64,000 nt of DNA from Promethearchaeota archaeon (lineage in GTDB: Archaea; Asgardarchaeota; Thorarchaeia; Thorarchaeales; Thorarchaeaceae). Location: contig WJMJ01000123.1 of assembly GCA_014728035.1 (NCBI GenBank), positions 1 to 64,000 of the forward strand, in the 5' to 3' direction. Below, in pieces: positions 1-7,733 of the stretch. Position numbers and translations under genes: made by a program. The notes beneath the pieces are model-generated. The model was given only the letters and a program-made list of their open reading frames with translations. It did not search any database and was not told the DNA's origin. How positions within the stretch are numbered: position 1 is the stretch's first letter; every line of letters begins with the position of its first letter.

Positions 1-129
1 AGGAGTTTATATGGAGTGATCTGGAATAGAGATTTGGTCTACAGACACAGGATCCCTGACCAGGACCGAGCCAGTTCCAGTACCGTTTCTGGACGGACAA
101 AGCTCGGGTGTCTAAGTTTGTCCAACTAA
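1..129 (+). other. Partial 5' element: gene tail or structured RNA end
   Basis: Frame 1 is open from the first base to a TAA at 127-129, so this could be the last 42 codons of a gene that begins outside the window. The segment is clearly richer in GC than what follows and can fold: CCGAGC (66-71) pairs with GCTCGG (102-107), and GGACAAA (95-101) pairs with TTTGTCC (117-123), as competing stems. That would also suit the 3' end of a stable RNA. I recognise neither a protein family nor a known RNA (no SRP or RNase P signature motif). Confidence 0.3.
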
Positions 130-193
130 AAATGAACGGTCAATGAACGAGGTATTATATTAAATATGTAGAATATTTGCTCAGGCGAACAAC

Positions 194-706
194 ATGACGA
201 ATGATGGTACAATTCCCAATGAAACCAATCACCGTGAAGCTGAGCTTTTTGAGAGTATTTCCCATCCCACAAGGATTGAGATTCTCTATGCTCTTCATGA
301 AGGCTCATTTGGTTTTGCTGCATTAAAGAGAAAGGTTGGCCTTTCAAGTAGTGGTAATCTTCAGCATCATCTTAGCAAGCTCTCAACTCTCGTTATCACT
401 GATACACACGGCGATTATATGCTATCAGATGAGGGAAGAGAAGCTATCTATGCCATTGGATCTGTGCGAAAACGAATTAAACGAAAACAAGGAACTGACC
501 CTCTAATTGTTCTAGTCACTACTCTTGTGTACTATCTTATCCAGATGAATCTCCCCTTCATTACTGGAACTGTAAATCCGATGACTCCTATCAGTGCATT
601 AGTTGGTTCCGTTGCATTTGGACTCATATTCTACTTGGTATTTTCTTACGCAATGAATCGAGCTTTGGATACTATTGAAGATGAGAAGGATTCTATAGCA
701 AATTAG
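194..706 (+). CDS. Winged-helix DNA-binding protein with membrane helices
   Basis: 170 aa. The N-terminal half is an ArsR-like winged helix: a helix with the SHPTRIEILYAL pattern, then a recognition region SSSGNLQHHLSKL and a short beta wing ending in LSDEGREAI. The C-terminal half holds two hydrophobic segments (about residues 100-120 and 130-155), so the protein is probably a transcription regulator tethered to the membrane. An AT-rich TATA-like stretch lies at about 152-163. A protein of the same architecture is encoded at 59121-59579. The signal sensed is unknown. Regulator function follows from the family; membrane tethering is inferred from hydrophobicity. Confidence 0.75.
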   Translation: MTNDGTIPNETNHREAELFESISHPTRIEILYALHEGSFGFAALKRKVGLSSSGNLQHHLSKLSTLVITDTHGDYMLSDEGREAIYAIGSVRKRIKRKQGTDPLIVLVTTLVYYLIQMNLPFITGTVNPMTPISALVGSVAFGLIFYLVFSYAMNRALDTIEDEKDSIAN

Positions 707-798
707 TTTGTGAGTTATTTCACCAATCTTGGTATGCTTTGACGCTTTGGATTTCATTGAATACTGATGAATACCGTTCGTCACCCCTAGAAACCTCT

Positions 799-1257
799 CT
801 AACGATTATAGGTATTCAGAGCCTGAGAGAGACTATCTGCCTTGGATTGAGAAACCTCTCCTTTTCCTTTCCAGAATACTTTTCCCTCTCTATCTACCAG
901 AAAAAGATGGATATTTTCTTCATCTGGAATCTCAAGACTCTCAAGAAATGGTTTCTTATCGATATAGAGTGTAATCGTTCTTCGTCTTGTTTCCGTCGAG
1001 GGAATTCCCGATCTCATTCCTCCATCAATGAATCTTCGATAGAGCGGATTCATTTTTCGAATTGTTGGTAATTCGTAATATTCTAGACTTGTATTGTCTT
1101 GAACCAGAGTTTCTAAAAAAGGGACCCACGAATTAACCAGACCTTGGTGCCACCTTTGAAACGCTATGACCACGATGTTGAGTTCACCATCAAAATCTAA
1201 TGGGAGTGTCTTTTTCTCCTTTAATAGATTCTGACCTTTCACTTCTGGAAAATGCAT
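799..1257 (-). CDS. Thioredoxin-fold (ATP10/redoxin-like) protein without CxxC
   Basis: 152 aa. The pattern LNIVVIAFQRWHQGLVNSW, followed by an extended polar region and a C-terminal HLFLVDREGKVFWKGKG strand pair, resembles the thioredoxin-like fold of the ATP10/AhpC-TSA group. The usual active-site CxxC is absent; the position is occupied by QRWHQG, and no cysteine is seen in the protein. It is therefore unlikely to be a classical disulfide reductase. It starts 9 bp after the SDR gene stop on the same strand, so the two are probably co-transcribed. Function is not known. Confidence 0.6.
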   Translation of the reverse strand: MHFPEVKGQNLLKEKKTLPLDFDGELNIVVIAFQRWHQGLVNSWVPFLETLVQDNTSLEYYELPTIRKMNPLYRRFIDGGMRSGIPSTETRRRTITLYIDKKPFLESLEIPDEENIHLFLVDREGKVFWKGKGEVSQSKADSLSQALNTYNR

Positions 1258-1266
1258 ACGATCACC

Positions 1267-2175
1267 TTATGCGGAAACAGATACTGATTGAATTTGGTTA
1301 TCCCAGTCAAGACCCAATATGTTGTTTGAGAATTTCCAGACTGCTTTACGAAGTTCTTCATTTCCTACTTTCTTTGAAGGTTTCTTCTCTTTCATATCTG
1401 CAAAGTACTTCCCAGTTACTCCATTTACCTCTGGGGAACTTGCTACATAGATTTGGGTTTCCGCTCCGTGTTCAGGGCTTCTTTGAAACGGACTGGTCAG
1501 TTTAAGGAATATTTTCGATCCCAATCCTGCATTGCTCCGACCGAAGTTTGTTCTGACAAATCCAGGATGAACTGCATTTACGGAAATATCGAGTTTTTCA
1601 AGCTTAGTTGCCAATTCTTTAGTTGCCATTATCATCATCAGTTTTGATGTACCATATGCCTTCATTGAACCATAGCTATTACGGTAGAATGGATCATCTA
1701 AATCAACATCACCGAACGAATGGGCTGCAGAGCTCACATTTACGACTCTTGCAGATTCACTCTTTGCTAGAAGTGGTATCAGTTCGTAGGTTAACAAGAG
1801 TGGTGCAAAGTGGTTTAGTGCAATGGTCATCTCGTACCCCTCTGAAGTTTCTTGTCTATCTCCGATGATTGCTCCTGCATTGTTCACCAAAACATCTACT
1901 TTTTCGTATGTGTCTTTGATTTGTTTCGCTACACTTTGCACTTGCTCCATTTCAGAAAGGTCTGCGACAAAAATATCGATATTGGAATTTCCAGTTTGTT
2001 CTACCATTTCGTTTTTGGCGGTTTCTCCTTTTTCTCTACTTCGAACAACCAATGCTAATCTTCCGCCCATCTCTGCTAAAGCAATCGCTGTTTCTTTTCC
2101 TATTCCTGAATTGCTTCCAGTAACAATACAGACTTTTCCAGTCATATCCTCAGAATATTCCATCATATACACCAT
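1267..2175 (-). CDS. Short-chain dehydrogenase/reductase (retinol-dehydrogenase-like)
   Basis: 302 aa, classical SDR with a Rossmann fold. The cofactor motif TGSNSGIGKE lies near residue 20, NNAG near residue 98 and the catalytic YGTSK (YxxxK) near residue 173. An Arg-rich VVRSREKG after the second strand suggests NADP(H) preference. Length and the extended C-terminus fit the retinol dehydrogenase/protochlorophyllide reductase-like subgroup; the substrate cannot be told. Starts are possible at 2175 (ATG) or three codons in. A 14-bp palindrome abuts the start codon. The gene leads a two-gene unit with the redoxin-like gene and is divergent from the amidase. Confidence 0.85.
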   Translation of the reverse strand: MVYMMEYSEDMTGKVCIVTGSNSGIGKETAIALAEMGGRLALVVRSREKGETAKNEMVEQTGNSNIDIFVADLSEMEQVQSVAKQIKDTYEKVDVLVNNAGAIIGDRQETSEGYEMTIALNHFAPLLLTYELIPLLAKSESARVVNVSSAAHSFGDVDLDDPFYRNSYGSMKAYGTSKLMMIMATKELATKLEKLDISVNAVHPGFVRTNFGRSNAGLGSKIFLKLTSPFQRSPEHGAETQIYVASSPEVNGVTGKYFADMKEKKPSKKVGNEELRKAVWKFSNNILGLDWDNQIQSVSVSA

Positions 2176-2189
2176 TTAACAATTGTTAA
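2176..2189. promoter_or_regulatory. 14-bp palindrome at the SDR start codon
   Basis: TTAACAATTGTTAA is a perfect palindrome directly adjoining the SDR start codon (2173-2175) in the 127-bp gap between divergent genes. A related half, TAACAATTG, recurs at about 2255-2263. Placement suggests an operator, but AT-rich palindromes of this size can occur by chance. Confidence 0.4.
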
Positions 2190-2211
2190 TTATGTTTATA
2201 ATCGTTGCGCT

Positions 2212-2238
2212 TGTTCCTCAAACAATCCTCTAGGAACA
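2212..2238. promoter_or_regulatory. Inverted repeat between SDR and amidase genes
   Basis: TGTTCCT (2212-2218) and AGGAACA (2232-2238) form a perfect 7-bp inverted repeat with a 13-base spacer in the divergent promoter region. It could be a dyad operator serving one or both directions. Confidence 0.3.
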
Positions 2239-2302
2239 GAATTTTATTCATGTAACAATTGCACGAACCAATAGTCATCTGGTTAACGAGGCTAGTTCCA
2301 AA

Positions 2303-3739
2303 ATGAACAAGTTACACTTTCTATCAGCAACTAGAATTGTTGATGATATTCGAGAGAATAATGTCACAGCTACAGAAATCATCTCAAATCTCCTAAAACG
2401 AATTGATGAGGTGAATCCACGGATCAATGCTATTGTTCACATTGATAGAGAATATCTCCTCTCCCAGGCAAAAGAAATTGATGACACTATTGCCAAAGGA
2501 AATACTATTGGTCCGTTAGCTGGCTTACCCATAACCATCAAGGATAATATAGAAGTAAAAGATATGATAACAACAGGAGGAATTACTGGTAGAAGTAATT
2601 ATGTTCCTACTTTCACTGCACCTGTCGTCAAACGTTTGAAGGATGCTGGAGCTATCATCATCGGAAAGACGAACTGTCCAGCATTCTGTGCGGGATTCGA
2701 AACGAAAAATGAAATCTACGGGTTAACTAGGAATCCCTGGGATTTATCGAAGACTGTCGGTTCTAGTAGTGGTGGTGAAGCCGCAATAATTGCTTCTGGA
2801 GGGTCTTACCTCGGAATTGGTTCTGACTCAGGTGGAAGTATGAGGTGGCCATCTCATTTTTGTGGAATTGCCAGTCTAGTTCCAACTTTTGGAAGAGTTC
2901 CCAGAACAGGAACGATTCCCCCTTACTTTGGATTCTTAGACACAACTCAAATCGGGCCCATGGCTCGATCGGTAAAGGATCTCTCGCTGGTCTTTCCGTA
3001 TATTGTTGGTCCAGATAATTGGGATTCAAGGTGTATGCCAATGCCCATTGAAGATCCAGATGCGATATCTATCAATAATCTATCTATTTCATATTACACT
3101 GATAATGGATTTGTTGAACCTGAAAAACCAATAACACGTGCAATTACCAAAGCAGTTAGTGTTCTTGAGAATTATGATGTTATAGTTGAAGAAAGATATC
3201 CTCTTGCTTCAAGAGAGTTTTTTGATGTTGGCCGCGGATTAAATCGATTTTCTGCAAATATAGACCCAAGCACGGTCCCTGAGATTACTGAATGGGAAGA
3301 ATCTGTAGAGATGTATCCTGACGATATTTTTGGATTTGCAGATTCTTGGCTTGCAAAAGCTAGTGGAGCAAAAGGCAATGAAGCAATGCTTGGTTTGGAA
3401 TTCTATTTTTGGAGTATTAAATGGGATACATATCGGACGAAAATACTTCAATTCATGAAAAATAATGATGCAATAATCTGTCCCATCTCTGCAATTTCTG
3501 CGTTCTCACATGGTGCATCCTCGAAAGATGAATTCAATCCTCTTGATCTACTAAGCTATACTCATCCATATAGCCTCGTGGGATTACCTGCTGTTACTTT
3601 GCGGGGGGGTACGACTGATGATGGACTACCAGTTGGATTTCAGATTATCACCAACTTTGGAAAAGAGAGCTTAGCACTGAAACTTGGAATGCTTCTGGAG
3701 AGCGAGTTCGATTTCGACGACAGCTCATGTCTTTGTTGA
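2303..3739 (+). CDS. Amidase signature family hydrolase
   Basis: 478 aa, full length for the amidase signature (GatA/AtzF-like) family, which hydrolyses amide bonds with a Ser-cisSer-Lys triad. Visible elements are the Lys in LPITIKDN (about K80), the Gly/Ser-rich GSSSGGEA (about 153-160, cis-Ser) and GSDSGGSMRWP (about 174-184, Ser nucleophile near 179), followed by LVPTFGRVP. No gatB or gatC lies nearby, so it is more likely a stand-alone amidase than the Glu-tRNA amidotransferase subunit. The substrate is unknown. It is divergent from the SDR gene. Confidence 0.85.
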   Translation: MNKLHFLSATRIVDDIRENNVTATEIISNLLKRIDEVNPRINAIVHIDREYLLSQAKEIDDTIAKGNTIGPLAGLPITIKDNIEVKDMITTGGITGRSNYVPTFTAPVVKRLKDAGAIIIGKTNCPAFCAGFETKNEIYGLTRNPWDLSKTVGSSSGGEAAIIASGGSYLGIGSDSGGSMRWPSHFCGIASLVPTFGRVPRTGTIPPYFGFLDTTQIGPMARSVKDLSLVFPYIVGPDNWDSRCMPMPIEDPDAISINNLSISYYTDNGFVEPEKPITRAITKAVSVLENYDVIVEERYPLASREFFDVGRGLNRFSANIDPSTVPEITEWEESVEMYPDDIFGFADSWLAKASGAKGNEAMLGLEFYFWSIKWDTYRTKILQFMKNNDAIICPISAISAFSHGASSKDEFNPLDLLSYTHPYSLVGLPAVTLRGGTTDDGLPVGFQIITNFGKESLALKLGMLLESEFDFDDSSCLC

Positions 3740-3980
3740 GTTTGAATTGAAATATCTCCATTTACGGTAACATAGTACTGGAATAATGTAACGAATTAGC
3801 AAACGGAAGCATTATTTCGCTCTATAGATTATCTATTTCCGTTTTGAGGCACTAATATGACTTCTTAATTGTTGTGGGCTATTCTAGTATAAGATAATCA
3901 TCCAATGTAATCTATTATTATTGTTTTATCACATTCCCAATACTCTAGTGTTTTTGATTTGTATTGTTATTGAGGTTTGA

Positions 3981-4307
3981 GTGATGAGTACATCAGGAAT
4001 TGATGCCAATGAGATTATCTTTCTGTTTGAACAGAGTGAGAAACAGAAATCGTTTTCTGGAATTAGAAACAAGTTCGAAGAACTTGATATTCTATTCGAA
4101 TTTAATCCTCTGAATCCTATTAGTTGGAATGCACTAGCTGTAGTCTACATCTTAACTGAACGAATCCAGCAATCAGAGGAAGTAATTTGTTATTCTTTGG
4201 AGCTGGATTCCGGAAATTATTTGACTTGGAGAATCTGGGGAAAATTGTTGCATCACATTGGAAAAAATAGAGAGGCGGAAAATGCATTCGGATGGCATAT
4301 GAACTAA
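3981..4307 (+). CDS. TPR-like protein, upstream part of a frameshifted gene
   Basis: 108 aa in this frame. It contains helical pairs of TPR type (NPISWNALAVVYILTERIQQ, then NYLTWRIWGKLLHHIGKNRE) and then runs off the pattern after AENAF into GWHMN and a stop. The next frame continues the TPR consensus exactly (RMAYELNP when one base is read twice near 4289), so this and 4292-4531 are parts of one gene of about 183 aa. The cause could be a mutation, an assembly error or, less likely, programmed frameshifting; no classic slippery heptamer is seen. A spacer of about 240 bp upstream (3740-3980) shows nothing recognisable. Confidence 0.6.
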   Translation: MMSTSGIDANEIIFLFEQSEKQKSFSGIRNKFEELDILFEFNPLNPISWNALAVVYILTERIQQSEEVICYSLELDSGNYLTWRIWGKLLHHIGKNREAENAFGWHMN

Positions 4308-4531
4308 ATCCCTCTGATTATATCAGTCTCTATAACCTTACAAGACTAGTGATGCTCCGTAATGCCTATCCACAAGCTTTGGATTACCTTTTTTCCTTAA
4401 TAGAATTGGATTGCTCAAATCAGATATATTGGGATATGATTACTATCTGTCTTAGAGATCGTGACGAGACTTGTCTGGTCTGCGATTTGGATTCTGTTCA
4501 GTGGAATCTTAGTGAGTGTAGTTCGGAATAG
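4292..4531 (+). CDS. TPR-like protein, downstream part of the frameshifted gene
   Basis: 79 aa. It opens with MAYELNPSDYISLYNLTRL, the second helix and linker of a TPR unit whose first helix is in the preceding frame, and continues with a further helical pair (YPQALDYLFSLIELDC). It overlaps the upstream frame by 16 bp and has no ribosome-binding site of its own that I can see, which favours a split gene over two independent genes. Confidence 0.5.
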   Translation: MAYELNPSDYISLYNLTRLVMLRNAYPQALDYLFSLIELDCSNQIYWDMITICLRDRDETCLVCDLDSVQWNLSECSSE

Positions 4532-5000
4532 TGTGGCTCAAGGTGTTCTCAGCTGACTCATAGTGGTAAAGACTAGGTGTCGTCATTCAAAGGCATCTGA
4601 CAGTCTTCTAGCTTTTTTCACGGTAGTATCAGCTTCTTTTGGTGTTGGTGTGATGCCATCAAATCTCCTTTCTTAATTATCCATGAAAGAAAAATGGTGA
4701 AGCAGAGTCTACATATATTTGGATACTCTCTTCCCTTCAAGCTCAATTTTAATGAATTCTTCCAAGTCTACCAATGATATTTCTTGAACATCTTTTTCAC
4801 AATCCAATACAAACGATTCAAAATGTGATGCATTTTCAAGACAAGATTTGATAGTATTGTCTGATTTTCTTTTCCAGAAATAACCTAAATTCATCATCCA
4901 AGAAAGTGACCTCGTTGAATGTTGTTTAGATATTCTATCATCTATCGAAATAAATGATGTTTATCACGTTGAGTAAATCGAAAGTGTAATAGATTATAAA
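4532..5000. other. 469-bp region with little clear coding
   Basis: The only plausible gene is a 62-codon minus-strand ORF (listed separately). On the minus strand, 4672 to 4583 also reads as a 29-codon protein-like tail (ERRFDGITPTPKEADTTVKK and on to a TGA) lacking a start in frame; an ATG one frame away at about 4683 suggests a decayed or frameshifted small gene. No RNA gene or repeat is seen. Confidence 0.35.
4709..4897 (-). CDS. Possible small protein, unknown
   Basis: 62 aa with ordinary composition (mixed helix-forming and charged residues, two cysteines, no membrane segment). A weak GAGGT lies about 14 nt upstream of the ATG. It sits alone in an otherwise non-coding gap. I recognise no family. 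The ORF may be spurious; it is kept because its composition looks like protein and nothing else occupies the region. Confidence 0.3.
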   Translation of the reverse strand: MMNLGYFWKRKSDNTIKSCLENASHFESFVLDCEKDVQEISLVDLEEFIKIELEGKRVSKYM

Positions 5001-6251
5001 ATGACAATTAGTGATATGGTAATTCTTGTGGTTACATTCTTTTCCTCAATTGCTCCATCCGATCTGAAGGCACAACTCTTATCACATCTAGCTATAGATG
5101 GTGTAGAATTATATTCAGCTGAAGGATACGGAGAACGGTTTACTTCCTATCGTACAGATGGAAAACAGCTGATTATCTTTATCGGGACCGGTGGAACTGA
5201 ACAGGATGTAAAAGGATTTCTTGAGAGTGTAGCTCCTCCTTCGTCTGTATTGTTGTTAAGTCACCCCGGAAATAACTCCCTTCCTGCTTCAATGGAAATA
5301 AGGTCTTTTTTGGAATCAGCAGAGATAGACTCTGAAATACTGCATCTTACATTATCAAGACTTTCCCAACAATTGACTCACTGGGTGGAATTTGAAAAAA
5401 TAATCTCAAACATTCGTAATACTCGGATGGTTACATTTGGGGAATCCTCGTCTTGGTTAATTGCATCACAGATTGATTATGAACGGGTGAAGAAGAATTG
5501 GGGCTTCAAGATTATTCCACAAATTATGGGGTTGGTAAAACCGAAAGGCCGAAATTCATCTCAAGACACCATTGTTTCACACTGTAAAGATTCAGCTGAC
5601 CAGGTTGAGGTTTCTGAGGAAGCTGTATCTGAGGCAATTCAAGTTCAGAAACTTATAGAAAATGTGATTTCACTTTCCAAAATCAATGCAATAACAATTC
5701 AATGTTTTTCTCTCTTTGAGGATACTGGTATCACTGCTTGTCATGCACTTTCAATACTAAACGAAGAAGAAGAACTTGTAGCAGGTTGTGAGGGCGATAT
5801 TCCATCAACCTTTACAATGATGGTAGTTAAGATGCTGACTGGTCAACCATCTTTTATGGCCAATGTTATCTCTGTAAATGAGGAGCATAATACTGCAATT
5901 TTTGCTCATTGCACAATACCACGGAGCATGACAGAAACGCATGACCTCGTCACACATTTCGAAACCGATGCCAGTGTAGCTATTCGTGGGAAACTTCAAC
6001 CTCAGGATGTTACAATTGTGAAAATTGGTGGACTTGGTCTAAGTAACTATTGGATTTCGAAAGGCACAATTCTTGAAAACCTTCAGAATGAGGATGGTTG
6101 CAGAACACAGATTCATGTCAAGATACAACAACCAGTAGATTACTTCCTTAAGAGATCACTTGCTAATCATCATATCATTGTATTAGGAGATCATACAAAA
6201 CGAATCAAATCATTTCTTAAATTTGCTCTACATAAGAATCCTATAGAGTGA
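5001..6251 (+). CDS. L-fucose/L-arabinose isomerase-like protein
   Basis: 416 aa. The overall shape fits the FucI/AraA sugar isomerase superfamily: an N-terminal alpha/beta region with IIFIGTGGTEQD, and a C-terminal half with DTGITACHALSIL, a Glu/Cys-containing AGCEGDIPSTFTMMVVKMLTG and IFAHCTIPRSM, which resembles the metal and substrate region of that fold. Family members isomerise aldoses to ketoses, but this one is divergent and no other sugar-pathway gene is adjacent, so the reaction is unassigned. Its 3' end overlaps the convergent gene at 6241 by 11 bp. Start ATG follows GATTATAAA. Confidence 0.6.
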   Translation: MTISDMVILVVTFFSSIAPSDLKAQLLSHLAIDGVELYSAEGYGERFTSYRTDGKQLIIFIGTGGTEQDVKGFLESVAPPSSVLLLSHPGNNSLPASMEIRSFLESAEIDSEILHLTLSRLSQQLTHWVEFEKIISNIRNTRMVTFGESSSWLIASQIDYERVKKNWGFKIIPQIMGLVKPKGRNSSQDTIVSHCKDSADQVEVSEEAVSEAIQVQKLIENVISLSKINAITIQCFSLFEDTGITACHALSILNEEEELVAGCEGDIPSTFTMMVVKMLTGQPSFMANVISVNEEHNTAIFAHCTIPRSMTETHDLVTHFETDASVAIRGKLQPQDVTIVKIGGLGLSNYWISKGTILENLQNEDGCRTQIHVKIQQPVDYFLKRSLANHHIIVLGDHTKRIKSFLKFALHKNPIE

Positions 6252-6669
6252 CCGACTGTTCATCGGGCAATTCGTCTTCTTTGATGGGAAGCACTCCTAG
6301 TTCATACATGACGGTTTCATATTGATTTGAAAAAGAACTGAATTCTTCTTGTGAAATAGACTGAGAGAATGCCATCTCCAGTAATTGTTGTAGTTTTCTG
6401 AAATCTTCAACCTCAAATTTGGTGATTATATTCTTCTCTCTTAGTGTATCAAATAATCTTCTTTCATCATCAAGATCAGGGGTCTCTTGTTTGTATTCCA
6501 GAACTCGACTTTGCATGGCTGAAACAAAAGCATCGTAGAAAGCAGCAATCGCATCAGCAACGTTATGCCTTTTCATCCTAACTCTACCACCTCGAACATG
6601 TAACTTTGCCCGAAGCATTAACTCCTCTTGTAACGGAATATCTTCAGGAATCAGTCCAAAGTGTGGCAT
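6241..6669 (-). CDS. Conserved helical protein, possibly HEPN-like
   Basis: 142 aa, almost entirely helical. The stretch RGGRVRMKRHNVADAIAAFY and the following helix recall the first helices of HEPN-type four-helix bundles, in which basic residues precede an AxxAFYDA helix, but the RxxxxH RNase motif is not seen. The acidic C-terminus (PIKEDELPDEQ) is probably flexible. It overlaps the convergent isomerase-like gene at the 3' end. Function is unknown and the HEPN link is tentative. Confidence 0.5.
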   Translation of the reverse strand: MPHFGLIPEDIPLQEELMLRAKLHVRGGRVRMKRHNVADAIAAFYDAFVSAMQSRVLEYKQETPDLDDERRLFDTLREKNIITKFEVEDFRKLQQLLEMAFSQSISQEEFSSFSNQYETVMYELGVLPIKEDELPDEQSVTL

Positions 6670-6810
6670 AAATATCGTTAATATCTTACTCGTATAATCG
6701 TATTAGTGTGTTGTTATAGTCAAGGGCTTATCTGAAAAGAAGATGAATCTCTAGAAAATCCTTAATTCTCTCTATGTCTAAAGAGCAATCTGGAACTTGG
6801 AGTGTTTAAA

Positions 6811-7503
6811 ATGGAATTCTGTTGTAACCATCCTGAGAGAGAAACATCTGTTATCTGTAATCGGTGTGACAGTCCTATTTGTAAAGAATGCCAAATAAGA
6901 ATCAACGGGTTGGTGATTTGTCCTGATTGCGATATGGAATCAGATTCAAAGAAGGAATCACTGTTTTGGGGGATAATTGGTGTGTTGACTTTACTCGCGA
7001 TTAATTCTGCGTCTTATTTTGTATTCTTTTTCACCGGAAATCTTATTCATACCACTCCATTCAATATCACATTAATTGTTGGTTCATCTCTCCTATTCGC
7101 AGCACTAATTCAATTGAGCAATGAATATGATCAAAACCTCTTTGTAATTAGTGGGCTTCTAATATTTCTACATTCACTTTTTTCATTTACAATCCATACA
7201 CCAACAGAGCCCGAATCTCTTTTTCTTGGACTTTCCAGCACGATTCTATACTTTATTGGATTCATAATACTTGGTCGGGCATTCCTAGCTATCTATCCAG
7301 AATCAGCAGATCCAAAACTAACTAGATTATTGGGAAGATATCTTGTATTATTTTCCTTTGCTTGGATCGTCTTAAGCTTCAGCCTGGGACTCGTATATCT
7401 TCTAAGCATAACACTCAGTTTCATCCTGCTTGTCATCGGATATGTATTACTGCTTATTTTCTTCATGAAAGTGTCTGAAGAGAGAAAGCCCATACAAGAA
7501 TAG
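6811..7503 (+). CDS. B-box-type zinc finger membrane protein
   Basis: 230 aa from the ATG at 6811; an in-frame GTG at 6802 is the alternative. Residues 3-38 form a B-box-like zinc finger (CCNHPERE, CNRCDSPICKEC, CPDC), a compact Cys/His domain common at the N-terminus of archaeal and bacterial membrane proteins. The rest is about six transmembrane helices ending in a short charged cytosolic tail. Such proteins are of unknown function; the zinc domain may bind a protein partner. It precedes the uvr operon in the same direction, with a 230-bp gap, so co-transcription is not implied. Confidence 0.75.
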   Translation: MEFCCNHPERETSVICNRCDSPICKECQIRINGLVICPDCDMESDSKKESLFWGIIGVLTLLAINSASYFVFFFTGNLIHTTPFNITLIVGSSLLFAALIQLSNEYDQNLFVISGLLIFLHSLFSFTIHTPTEPESLFLGLSSTILYFIGFIILGRAFLAIYPESADPKLTRLLGRYLVLFSFAWIVLSFSLGLVYLLSITLSFILLVIGYVLLLIFFMKVSEERKPIQE

Positions 7504-7733
7504 GTGGATGACTTTTCGGATAGAATGAATAGATTCAGCTCGGAATCTACGAGCCTAACTTTCTTATCAAGGTAGATAGTCTCGGTCATCTCCCCGGGTG
7601 GTCTCTGTTCGTTCTAGTGAACTAACCGTGTGAAGAACATCCTTGTAGTAGAGCCCACGGGATGTGTGGTATCCTACCGATACCACAAAGGTTACTTACA
7701 TACAGCCAAGAGCTGTATAAACCGAGGCAAGAG
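7504..7733 (+). other. Leader region of the uvr operon
   Basis: 230 bp without a gene between the B-box membrane gene and uvrB. It is more GC-rich than flanking spacers and holds small stems, including GTTC-tagt-GAAC and the strong hairpin at 7665-7687. No tRNA-like T-arm is present. A TATAAA at 7716-7721 is too close to the uvrB start to be its promoter. Confidence 0.4.
7665..7687 (+). promoter_or_regulatory. 9-bp-stem inverted repeat upstream of uvrB
   Basis: TGTGGTATC (7665-7673) and GATACCACA (7679-7687) are a perfect inverted repeat around a 5-base loop, 46 bp before uvrB. It may be an operator, an RNA hairpin in the leader, or a terminator for upstream transcription (no T-run follows, which argues against the last). 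Confidence 0.45.

Noticed and set aside
739..1071. 110-codon plus-strand ORF
   Set aside because: It lies opposite the redoxin-like gene, with poor composition and no ribosome-binding site.
7504..7661. Possible tRNA in the uvr leader
   Set aside because: No T-arm consensus or acceptor stem can be built.
7716..7721. TATAAA before uvrB as promoter
   Set aside because: It is 12 bp from the ATG, so transcription would begin inside the gene.
7662..7733. Upstream ATG start for uvrB
   Set aside because: The extra 24 residues do not match UvrB and run through a perfect hairpin; the family start is at 7734 or 7737.
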